Under the pieces are notes generated by a model. That model was not told the DNA's origin and ran no database searches. It saw only the letters and a list, made by a program, of their open reading frames with translations. Below, piece by piece: positions 26,880 to 39,100 of a stretch of 64,000 nucleotides of DNA; the stretch's first letter is position 1; each line of letters starts with the position of its first letter. The DNA is from Liolophura sinensis (Eukaryota; Mollusca; Polyplacophora; Chitonida; Chitonidae). Location: the NCBI RefSeq assembly GCF_032854445.1, contig NC_088300.1:41756458-41820457 (forward strand). The letters run 5' to 3'. The position numbers and the translations under genes are program-made.

Positions 26880-27160
26880 TGCTGGTATTGCAAACAAGTA
26901 ATTGGGGTGAACATCTCCTGCTCGATGATGGCAGACAACGCCCGTGATACTGGACTCAGTCGGCGGTTCACAAACCACTGTCTCCGCGCGACTGCAGCTA
27001 CAGTTCGGAGTCACGCTGGTGATGGAATACATCCGATAATGTCCGTGACTGACCTCTGGAAAGACTATATTCTGAAGAGTTGCATACGGAGGCCGCCTGA
27101 AGAACAACGCCGCTCTTTGAGCAGTGTTTTACACTCTAGCGTTGTTTCCTCCCAGTCGCT
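26880..27160 (+). pseudogene. Decayed Crypton-like tyrosine recombinase fragment
   Basis: The frame from 26907 encodes MNISCSMMADNARDTGLSRR then FTNHCLRATAATV and later IMSVT, with IRRPPEEQRRSLSSVL downstream. This is the C-terminal catalytic pattern of DUF3504/Crypton-type tyrosine recombinases, in which NHxxRAT supplies the His and Arg. The expected Gly-His-Arg after IMSVT reads DLW, and the catalytic Tyr position before IRRP reads Cys, so the copy is inactive. No partner exons or element ends were found. Family assignment is from remembered motifs. Confidence 0.6.
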
Positions 27161-27767
27161 CCATAGCTACCATAGAGTTGAAGAAGTTGTAGGCTTGAGT
27201 CTGCCTAAATCGGCGCCACATCGTCATCAAATTCTCGGCAAAGCTACTATTTCAGGACGCATCTTCCATTTCAGCTTCAACTTAATCTACAATTTTCTCC
27301 ACCAAACAAATCTTTCACTTCTGACAGTTTTTTTTTTATTACTTTGATTTCGATTCCTTAAAAGCATCATTCCTCTGTCGTCGCAAAACTGTCATGAGTT
27401 CGAACTGACATGGAGCGGTTCTGGCAGAAAATGTGCATTTAGTGGTCAATAGCTGCCACGTGTCTCGCTCTGATTGGTTGATTTATTTCCCACCCATTCC
27501 ACTGGCATTATTTCATAATGGTATATTAGAACAGAAATTTAAAAAATCACCAGCAGCCCGTGGTTCTTAAACAGTGGACAAGTCCCGTCTGCTCTGCATT
27601 ATTTAGGTGACTTGAACATGGCAAACTATGTTTTATTTCTTTATTACATGTGATTGTCCTAAAAGTAGTGTGTGTTAAAAATATGAAAACAAAATATGTT
27701 CAAAATATATGGTATAAATACAGTAAACGAAGTATCCAATTCTCAGTTTAGTCCGTCAGTTGGTAAA

Positions 27768-28008
27768 ATATTTATTTATTTATCCGATTGGTGTTTTACG
27801 TCATACTCAGGAGCATTTAGTGCATATGGTGGGAGGAAACCGGGTAGGCCTACGGGGAAGCCCGGTGCTGCTGGCAGACCTTCCCACGTACGGCCGGAGA
27901 GGAAGTCAGCATGAGCTGGTCTTGAACTCCCAGCGACTGCATTGGTGGTAGGCTCCTGGGTCACTGCGCCGCATGGCGTACTAACCCCCTCGGCCACGGA
28001 GACCCCCT
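27768..28008 (-). mobile_element. SINE-A copy, near full length
   Basis: Tail-first on +: TTATTTATCCGATTGGTGTT, GCATATGGTGGGAGGAAACC, CCTTCCCACGTACGGCCGGA, GAGGAAGTCAGCATGAGCTG, then the tRNA-like head ending CTCGGCCACGGAGACCCCCT. Intergenic. Confidence 0.88.
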
Positions 28009-29402
28009 AATCCAGGTCAAATCCAGTTCGTAGTCTGTAATACCTAATGTTTGAACATTGAAAGGTCCATATTTGTATTATACACAAACTCCTGCTATAA
28101 AATAGTGAAAAGTGTGAAAATACCTCTGTCACGCTTTCACAACAACTGAACAAGTAAATACAGCGGGGATACTAAACTGCGCCATGTTTATACATCCCGT
28201 AGCCCCAGGACAAGTTGAATTAATCTAAAACACCGACAGTAATGACGGTATGATAATTGGAAGGTGGTCAGCCCTATTACCGATGAAGTCTGACCTCTTG
28301 TCAGTTTACCTCACTGAGGGTTTTATTTTACTGGTCATGTATATCCTTAAAAAGTAACATTGCGCATGCCCCAGAGCACCATGGCTAAAGCAGAATTAAG
28401 TAGCTAAACAAAAAATGCTGTCATATCAGTTGCAATTTATTAGACATCAATCAATTAGAATTACTCAAAATTCTGTGTTATAACATTTGATATACAATCA
28501 CATACATGTAATCAATTACAATAATACAAAGGGGCTTAGCATATCATCCATTAACTAATGCTGATCATCTAGGGTGGAAGATCTATGGTGCTTTGCTTTG
28601 TAAATATATATCTATGATTCACCAGCAATTATAGGTGTAACCATTTCCCAACGGATGCATAGTTGTGAAGTGTTTTATATTATATAAATTGGCTTCTGTT
28701 TTTTGTGAGCGTATAGTACAAGTTATGTAATGACAACACAGTATTTTTGGCTATGCTAGAGCAATTATATATGACTCTGGAGGGGACTTGATACTAGAAT
28801 ATGTAGTGACCGTTTGCATCTTATAGTGTCATCAACACGGCATAGATTATATTAGGCATTACTGGACGCTTAAAGAGCTTTTGTTTGGTACAAGCTCTTT
28901 CTTTCTTTTCCCCTCGCTTTTAAGTGTGGTACTTTTGTTTCGCCCTTTCGAGGCGTCATCCATAACTGATAAACTACACGAAAGAGCGAGGACATGTAGA
29001 AGCGAGATTCCAAGCTCGTACTGCCGTCAGAACCATTCAAAGTTAATTGTAGACATGGCGTCTAGAGTTTGGATGTGTAAATGTGCACTAAAAGAAAAAA
29101 ACAGAAAAACGTTTAAAAGTTTAGAAGTCGGGATTCCGAGTATAACGTTAAGTGCCCGAGTTGACTTTAAACGCTGGTCCCAGTGCTCTCAATATGACAA
29201 CCACAGATGACCGTCTTTTAAAGTGTGTCGTAAAAGAACTGAAAATAAACAATTTCAATAAAGGGGATAGGCATGCAGATTTGGACCCCCACTTCTTGAA
29301 AAATGAGGCTTGGCCCATGGTGCTATCCAAGCCGGGGATTTTAGTTTGCAAAAGTTATTTCCCCTTGTGAGTTCTTTCGTTATTTAAGGGGAGAAAGCAA
29401 AG
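28009..29402. other. Intergenic stretch upstream of URB2
   Basis: No recognisable gene. An open frame at 28881-29210 has no motif I recognise. The last 100 nt before the URB2 ATG are pyrimidine-containing (TTATTTCCCCTTGTGAGTTC) with TTATTTAAGG about 25 nt upstream, and should hold the promoter and 5' UTR. No decisive TATA or initiator can be named. Confidence 0.4.
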
Positions 29403-32400
29403 ATGGCAAAAGTCTACAGCGGTAAGTTTCATTTATGTTTTTTTTAATTGTTTTTTCGTTGTGATGAATGGTATTTTGTTTGGTTATGGCGGAAGCTGTG
29501 GTTTGTGACGACGACGAATAGAAGGTGACATTTATTTTATGGACATCTTTAACTGTGTGTATGAAATCGTTTACCCACGTGGTATACTATTGGAATCCGC
29601 ATTACCCGAGTGCCACATTTCGTTTATCAATGATAAAATCTCCCAGTTTCCCAGAGCCAATGGTAGACACTCTTTCTTTAATTTAGTTGTGCATACTTTG
29701 AAGGATGGGGGTGGGGGGAGGTAAGATGAGGTTGCTGTCGTGTCATAGAGTGAAGAACCTGTGGGAAAAGAAATCTCAGAAGCATCGACCTAGTCCATAC
29801 AACCGTCATCTGCTTTTTACACTGAGCATTGCGAAGCAGATCAACGACAAACTGCTGTCGTGTCATAGAGTGAAGAACCTGTGGGAAAAGAAATCTCAGA
29901 AGCATCGACCTAGTCCATACAACCGGTCATCTGCTTTTACACTGAGCATTTGCGAAGCAGATCAACGACAAACTGCAGACAGCAGCTTCTGCTTTACAAC
30001 AGCTTTACATTTTATTTTCAAGTTATTCTTGATTTATTTGTTCCATTGGTGTTGTACTCAAGGTTACAGGTATTTCACTTATACGACGACAGGAAGTAGT
30101 TTGAGTCAAAGCACAGGAAAAACCCATGACCATCTGCAGGTTGCTAGAAAACCTTCCCTCACATGTCAAGAGAGGAAGCCAGCATGAGCTGGACTTGAAC
30201 TCACAACAACCTCTTTGGTGAGAGGCTCATGGGTCATTTAAGTCCAGGTCAGTCAAGCGTACCCTCTACCTTTGCCACCAATGAAGCAAATGAAGCAAAA
30301 CATCGCCATACTAGCAAAGTCATTTATTTATATGGAAAGAGTTCAGAAAAATCTGAAAATGTGAATCAGCCAATATATTCAATCATTGAATGCTATTTTA
30401 AATTTGTGTCTGGTTCCATTTACAGGATTGTACAGAGACTAAAGGATAGACATACCGCCATCTCAGATAAACTGAAGCTAGTGAAGTATTGTTGGGTAAC
30501 TGACAATGTGTACCTGCCTAACAAAGAGAAGATAATTATAGACATCATTACTGACTAATTGTTAATAAGGAAAAGGTAAAAAAGAAGAATCCCCCAACAA
30601 ATTATAGGTGTAAATATATTGTGTAAAAATAGTTAAATCTGAATCTCATGTGAAAAATGAACTAATTGTGTCAAAAAATAATTAGCCCTTGTTACTGACT
30701 TGTCACTCAACATGTAACAAAATGAAACATCTTTTGGAACTTGCAGTGGCTGGGTCGTTATAAAGGTGTTGGCCTTTCAATCACTAGGACACACAGTTAA
30801 GATGCAGACTCAAACCTGGCCAATTGCTTTGGTGGCCTAAATGGTTAGAGCATTCGCCTTGAAGTCGAGAGACTCAGGATCAAACCTGTGTCAGGTCATA
30901 CCAAAGACAAGTACCAGAATTGTACTTGTTGCTGCCTCGCTTGGTGCTCAGTACTGAGAGGTTAGAGCAAGGAAACAGGACTGGTTGGCCAGGTGTCAGT
31001 ATAATGTGACTAGGTGGGGTGTCATGTCTGGTGTCTGCGGCATGATACTACAGTGGCAGCAGCACTTTGGCAGCATGGACTCGCCTTGCCACAAGAAAAC
31101 AAGAATATATGTGCACACACCTAATGATTCCTGGTTGTCATATGACTGAAAAGTTGTTAAGTATGACGTTAAAACCCAAACATTCATTTATCCTCAGCTT
31201 TCAGTGTTCAAGGCTCTGTGATGAAAGGTTCAAGGTTCTGTGAGTAGTGGACAGCGCTTGTGTAGCTATTAGCGCAGTTTAGAAAACATTTTCTGAAGAC
31301 CACTGCCATCAATTTTGTGTGCATAGCTGTACATTACATGTGTGAATGTTGATAAGTAACTTGCCAAAGGTCTGTGGTTCATCCTGGGCACTTTGGTTTC
31401 TTCCACCTATAAAACTGACTGCCATTGACTTGTATAAATGCAACATTCTTGAATATTGCATTGAACGGCAATGGAATGAATGAATTAACAAATGTTCAAC
31501 TAGTCATAATTTTAGATGGTGGTATGCATTTTCTTGTTTCTGTGATCAAGTGTGTATTTGACAGGATGGTTCCTCTAGTGTGTGTTATTTTTAGGTTAAA
31601 ACTGAGTGATGATGAGGTTGAGGAAGTGTGGAGATGCCTAGCCCAAATCTTACAGTCCCCCAGACTTCACTCCCCTGCTCATGCAGTTGTCATAAAGAAC
31701 TCTTTTTGCCAGGTGAGAACAAATATTCACTTACTTTTTTTTCATTCGGCATATACCAGTAACAGGATCCAGTGGTTTTAGGGCAGTACTTGTTTTCTCC
31801 TTTCTACCTGTCTAAACATAAAACTTCAGTGTTGTATTTTAGTTTAAATCCTTCTAAGTAAAGAGTAATAGACTAAATCAGAAAGGTCTGAAAATCCGTT
31901 TTCCGCCTGCTTCCGTTGTTTGTGTTTGCAACAAGTCTATGAGCCTCTCACAAGCTTTGACATCATGTTTGATACTGATGTTTTGAGTGAAATACTTAAG
32001 GGTTACCAGAATTCAGAGTAACTGTAGGTTCTCTTCATGTTTTCAGGCAGTTTGTGATGTGCTGTTGTCAAGTGAGCGTGTTTCATCGGAAAGGGCAGCA
32101 CTGACCTCTGTGTTGAACTGCTGTCAGTCTGTGGTGGGGTCACCAGCGCTAAGGCATGTCTTCACCTCCAGATATGATAATTTGGTAAGCTTTGGCAAGA
32201 ATAATCCTTCCTGAAGAACATTTACTTGCTGCATGTTGACCCAGTTAGGTTCTAATATACATTAACAGCCCTCCTCCTCGTTGTCAGTCCTCATGGATTT
32301 TCCTGCCTTCGTTCAGTAGTGTAAATGCTGCATCAGCAAGTGGGGCAACTGAACAATACACTGAACGATACACTCGAGGATACACTGAACGATACACTCG

Positions 32401-35400
32401 AGGATACACTGAACGATACACTCGAGGATACACTGAACGATACACTAGAGGATACACTGAACGATACACTGGAGGATACACTGGAAGATACACTGGTTTA
32501 TTACGTTATTGGTTGAAGATCGTTGTAGTTTATGCTACAATTATTTGCTCACTGAGGCTAACCTCTAACAACATTGAGTTATATTTTAGACCTAGCCAAG
32601 TTTTTTAACCATCTTCCATAGAGGACTACAATGAATTTAAGCAGAATTTATTGTGTGAAAAATGTTGAACTCTGTTTTTGAGTTTGTTTGTTTTCAAGGC
32701 TCAGCTGTATTCACTATGGCTGACTGTGGCTGGTTACCCAAGGAGCAGTGATTCTCTAGACCCCTCCCAAACCCTGGACCTCGTTAACAAGTTGACACAT
32801 CACTACAGACGAGCTCAGAATGCCAACTCTAATCAAAAACAGGTCATTTTCCCCAACAATATTGATGTACCATAATTCCTCAACCATTTTCGCATATGAA
32901 AGAGTAACTTTTGTTGCAATTTGTGCACATATTTTATTTGATTTTGGAGACAAAACTACATTGGCTGGATTAACTTCAGAAAAGTATAGTTTTACCAGTC
33001 TTCACCCAATATTGCCTTCAGAATATGGTTAAATAAAAACACCTTGTAAACATGCGAAAAAGTTGAAGAATTACAGTAGTTAATAAAGTCTACCATGGAA
33101 TTCTAACCCAGGCCTCGTCGTTTGAAAATCCCAGGAGTGCTATTTTCAGTCCTCCTTATTTCAGCAAGGAGTGTGAAAAGCTCTCCTGGAAATAGTCCTC
33201 CTAAATTACTTTAGGAGAGCTATTTCATAAAATATACAAAAACTGAAAATCTATATAAACATGGCTGCCATAGTTTTGGTAAGTTAAATGGCTTTGACCT
33301 GGACTATTTTACTGAGGGCCTGCATGGTCATGGGTGGATAACAGGTGTCTTAATGAGGGTAAATTCAATACCAGAAGACAGCACAAGTCAGAAGTGTCAT
33401 TGTCAGAATTGTCATTGAATGCTGTGAAAAAAAATAATAATAATAAAAAAAATAACAGCATATAATTCCAAAAGATATGAGAAAGTTTCTGATAAGTTTC
33501 ATCTTCGAGGCGTTTCTGACCAGTCTTCAGTGCCTGACCTAAAGCAGTCTCAGCCAACTTTTCAAGTTCGACACCCATATGATGCACTTTAGATTCAAGG
33601 TGCCGCATGACGGTGTGTTTTGTAATAAAGCTGGTTCCCGTTGTATACTTCATGAAGTCAGCGACAGCTCTTCCACGGAGCTTGGGTACCAACTGCGCCT
33701 CGTGAGCAGCGCAGGTTTTGCACCACACCTCAGTCACTTGCGTCAGTCCATCCTCGCTACTCGTTTTGTAGCCTATCACATTTCCTGTTGGCCATGCAAG
33801 GAAGGTTTTTAGCTTCACGGAAGACATCCTGTTGAAGACTAGAGCGTGAACGTTCTGTACGGTGCACTTAACCAGTACACATGCCGTTCCCTTTCGCCTT
33901 GCAGAGGCAACGATTGTCACCTTCAACACCTGTCACGGCGGCTGGCGTGCGATTTATAGAGCTCCCCAAAATGAGTTTAGGTGCGCGTAGGAGCGCGAGC
34001 GCGATCGCGCTCCTTATATTTCAAGGCCTGCTAACCCTATTCAATAATTTTTGTTTTTTTAAATAAAAGCTATTTTCAGATGCAGTTTTTAGTGTCAACG
34101 ATGATTGTTTCCTTTCTCCTTTGTACTTGCTGCCATCTGTAAGATTAATACAGATTATAATGCCTTTAGGCTTAAGGGAATTTCCCTTTTGTGTATTGAA
34201 AGTGTGAACTCGAATATGCAGAGATCACCGGTTCAAATCACCAGCTGGTAAACATGGTCACACTTTAGCCTGAACGTAGCATGCCACTATTTGTGACGGA
34301 GCAACACTGTTGGGAAATTTGCCTTTATTCTAGCAGTAGAAGTGTGACTTGAAACACAAAGCTTGTTGGTTCAGACCACAACTATAGACCATGGACCATG
34401 CTGTCAGGCTACTTCACATGCCTCTGTGTTTTTAATGTTTAAGCTGCACTTAGATTAGTCCAGTCTTCTCCCGAATTTGGGAAGAATCAGCTCAGACGTG
34501 CGTGTGTAAACCTGATGTGTTATGTTATCTCAGTTAATACTGTCTAAATTAAGTAGCTGATTTGAATGTCTGATGTAAACTGATATGATGTATGGTAGAT
34601 CATTGCTAAATGTGACCACGTCTATCAACTGCTCAGTTTGTACCCCTTTATCAGGTATTACAGTCTGTGAGTGAGCGATTATTGATCCCTGTCTCTGTGC
34701 TGCTGCATAAGCTCAGTTCCAGCAAAGATCAGGCTCTATGTCTGAAACTGAAGGAAGTGTTGTCACAGGCTTTCTTTCATAGGTAAGGAATTACATGTAC
34801 AGTATTCTTGCAAATACACATTTTGTTAACAGGTAGAGGGACTTTTGCATACTGCTGTACACACCAATCAAGCGCATGTGGTTTTGGGTAGAGGCAGTTC
34901 ATTTTAATAGTTTAGGGAATTTATTTATTTGAATGTTGTTTTAATGCCATGTTCAAGAATTTATCTCTGATAAGATGGTGGTGATTATAACAGGGCAAGG
35001 AAAGTGACATTGCGTTTGGCAAGTTACTGATGAATATATTGGTTGAAACAAATGGTCTTCCACAAATGCTGAACTGTGTGAACGGTGGCACAAGCAATAT
35101 TGACCACTCATAGACATCAAGGCCCCACAAACAGTGAGAGAGAGGTTCATATATTGAACAAAAAATGAGAAAAGTAACTAATGGTAAATACACTATTACA
35201 TTTATATTTTCTGGCTTGAAATCTAGCCTCTTCTATCATTTACTGATACAGTGAAGTTCAGGATGCATATGTAGTACATGTACATGTTTTATATATTTTT
35301 AAGGGAGCACTTAGAGCTGTACAGGTTCTATCTTGTGAAAGCTGACCAGGGCAGATCTGCTCCTCCCAAACTGCTGCAGCATTTGCTGTCTCAGCTTAGG

Positions 35401-36048
35401 ACCGGACTACAAGGCAAGGTACGTTAATTGTTGGTGGTCCCTTTGGAGAAACTAGGGGAATACTCTTCCTGTAGGGGGATTCCCCATCCACCTTGTCTGC
35501 AAATACTTGCTTTCTAACACTATGATCAGTGGTTTAAGACAGCAAAAGTAGAGTTTGATTGATTGATTAAATTTGTTAGTGCCACCTATATAACAGACAC
35601 ATTGCGCTTTAGTAGCAGCATGCAGGTGGTCGTGTGTTTTAAGACACAAACTTAAGTTCAATAAACAGATAAATGAATTTTACATTTGGGCATGAATGTT
35701 TCCCTCGTGGATTTTGTCCTAATAGGGATATACCAGTATTACCAGGGTACTCTACACACTGACAATGTGATACTACATGTACATACCAACTGTGTGTCAG
35801 ACATCCTGGATTTGGCCTAGAATGTGACCATCATGAAATTTGAACAGTTGTTTTCTGATGTGAGTGCGTGTCATTTATGTATTTCCCTTCTCTTCATTGT
35901 AGGTTAACTTTCCGTCCATTCCACCTGATCGTATTCAGAATGCCCTTGTGCAATATCTGCCAGACTTCTACCAGAGTTTTATCAAGGAGAGCAGGTACAT
36001 GTGTGTCTGTTTATTATCCAGACTCTAATTGTTCAGATTATCCATCAG

Positions 36049-36114
<66 letters not shown>

Positions 36115-39100
36115 GTATATATATATATAATATCTATTTTGGTGCTTTAGTTAGAGCTGTCATTTCCAACAGTGCATCCTACAAAGATTTTTCTGTTTCG
36201 TTCCTCTGAATGTATATTGCCTTCTGGGTGAAATAATTGGACAGCTGCACTCTAGGCAGGCTTTGTGTATGAGGCAACATACCTAGAGCTCTGCTGTGTG
36301 TGTCTGATGGACAAACTAGGTTCAGCTAACCAAAATATAATTTTGTTTTCAATGGGGGCGCTTTGTCTCAAATGTGACATTTGTCTGTGCGTTCAATAGT
36401 TTTAACAGCATTGTTGGAGATTCTTTAGTTAATTATTTAAAAGATATTTTTGGAGGTTATCATGGTTATTGTACAGGAACAACTGTAATGATGTTTTAAA
36501 GATTATTGTATGAGACCTATGTGTTTTTTTTTTTTAATTTACAACTGTTTGTTTCAGCTGATTTAAAAAATGTCTGTTTACCATTTGTTCTTATTTTGAA
36601 AGTCATCATTCTCATTGGGAAAAACAACTTTATTCTGGTTCTAGCACAAGTGAAGTATTCTTGAACCTGACATGTTTTATTTTAACTAAATAAATACCTT
36701 AATGTCCTTTGAGGGGAGGTTGATTGTTCAAACCAAGCTGTCATTGGCAATGCTCGTGCCTTTTCATCAGCAGCGCCTCAGACCAGGTGCCTCACATTAG
36801 TCACTTTACCTCAGGCACCCCATATACCAGGCACCCAGCAGCAAGCACCTCATACCGGGCACCCCACACCAGGAACCTCACATCTGGCACCTCATACCAG
36901 GCACCTCATACCATGCCCCCCACACCAGGCACCTCACATCTGACACCTCAAAAAAGGCACCTCATACCAGGCACCTCACACCAGGCACCTCACATTAGGC
37001 ACCCACACCAAGCACCTCACATCTGGCACCTCATACCAGGCACCCCACACCAGGCATCCCATGCCAAGCACCACTTATCAGGCACCTCACATCAGACACC
37101 TCATACCAGACACCCCATTCCAGGCACCTCATACTATACACCCCACACAGGGCACCCCACACTAGGCACATACAACAGGCATCCCACGCCAAGCCTCACA
37201 TGCCAGGCACATTACGCCAGGCATCTCACATCAGACACCTCATACCAGACACCCCACTCCAGGCACCACGTGCCCGGCACCTCACGCCAGACACCTGACA
37301 TCAGACACCTCACAAGGCTCTCTAATTTCCTCCTGTTACAAGCCTGAATTATGGGTTTAATACCCTGGAGTGGGACATGTAAAACGGTACCCTGGAGTGG
37401 GACATGTTTCACTTGTTTCCTCGTAGTGTAGCACTGAGCAATTCCTTGACTATGAATATAAAGTAATATAAATGATTAATCACAGTAACGACAGTCAGTC
37501 CTTTTTTGTTCATAATCTGTACACGTGTTCTTTGCTTTCCCCCCTTAGTCTCAAGAGTACTGGACATCACCTTCTGGTTTGGTTGACTGATGTGCTAATT
37601 CCCCAGGAGACTTCTGATTCCCTTGACACCCAGTTCCTAGTCTGCCTGAAGGAGTTACTGAGAGTCACCCAGGTGACGGACGTGTATAACGTTGCACAGG
37701 ACAGTGTAGGAGGAGGTCACCAGCTGAGGTTCTACAGGGGGGTCATTGATAAACTTTTAAATCAGAGGTATGCGCTGTGCCAACGAAGACGGATACATTC
37801 CATGAAAATAAATAATTGAATACTAATGTTGGATCCAGTTTTCTAGCTCTCATCATAATGCTGGCTCCCATTGCACAAGTGGAATAAAGAAATAAACTCA
37901 TGTTGGATGGTGTTTAAATGATAACGTTGACATTGTAAAGATACATATAACGCTTATTCTCATATTGTTCATAAATACCTCCGATGATGCAGCCCACTGT
38001 TCTCTTATGGCTGTCATACATACTTCCTCCGATAAAGATCATCTTTGAAAACCTACCACATCCCACCCACAAGTACATGTACTTTTCAAACTTTCGGAAG
38101 GCTGAAAATAAATGAAGATTCTTGTGATACATCCGTAAAGAGGATTGTGGGACCCACAACCTTTTATCCCGGTAGATCATGTTCACGATGTCTGGCTGTC
38201 TGTTTGTGTGGTAGACTGTCCGTCTGTCTCTATTGCTGTTTCTCTGTCTGTCTTTTTCTGTCTTAGCTATTTGTCAGTCTGTCTGTCTCTGTCTTACCTA
38301 TTTGTCTCTCTCTGTCTTGTCTGTTTACCCGTTTGTCTGCCTGTGTTGCTCTCTCTGTCTCTCAACAAACGATGTGAAGAATCAGAGAGAATCGTTTCAT
38401 AATGGTTAACACTAAACCAGAATGGAAGCTTAGGAGTCTTAGGAATCCATACTACATATAAACAGAACTTGTATGATTTGTATCTGATATGGTTTTCATT
38501 ACAGCCCTTGTGAATCCTTATTTGACTGTCTCATCATTCTGCTACAAATGAACCATGCCATCCTGGAGCCCAAGGTCAAGGTCGTACTCCGTCTGTGCTG
38601 GTCAGTGGATGACCACGTGAGTTCAGATAGTTAGGTAACCTGTGGGATATGATATTAGGCACCAATGATAAAAGTCTCGTAAATGACCTAAAGAGTGAGC
38701 CATTTTTCCTGATTCGGAGAACTATGTTGATGTCAGAAAGATGCTTTGAGTTTTGTTCGAAAGTTAGGAAATTTAAGTTATATCATGTGGCCTTTATTTG
38801 CCTCACAAAATTCATTTTTTGGATTAGTTTAGAGGGCAGGTATTGAATTGTTCTGATATACAGGCATGTGTGTCCAAGGTTTCTTGTATGTTGTAGTCTC
38901 TAGTCACACTGGTAGTATTTATTTATTTATTTATTTGATTGGTGTTTTATGCTGTACTCAAGAATATTTCACTTATACGACAGCGGCCAGCATTACGGTG
39001 GGAGGAAACTGGGCAGAGCCTGGTGGAAACCCACGATCATACGCCAGTTTGCCGACTGACATTCCCACTTATGACCTGAGAGGAAGCCAGCATGAGCTGG

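Noticed and set aside
28881-29210. 109-residue frame upstream of URB2
   Set aside because: Starts hydrophobic like a signal peptide, but has no recognisable domain, no splice partner and no repeat of codon pattern; probably chance.
29152-29370. 72-residue frame ending just before the URB2 ATG
   Set aside because: Too short, no motif; more likely promoter or 5' UTR sequence.
36724-37347. 207-residue His/Pro/Thr-rich frame
   Set aside because: Spans the 14-bp minisatellite within a URB2 intron; composition follows the repeat.
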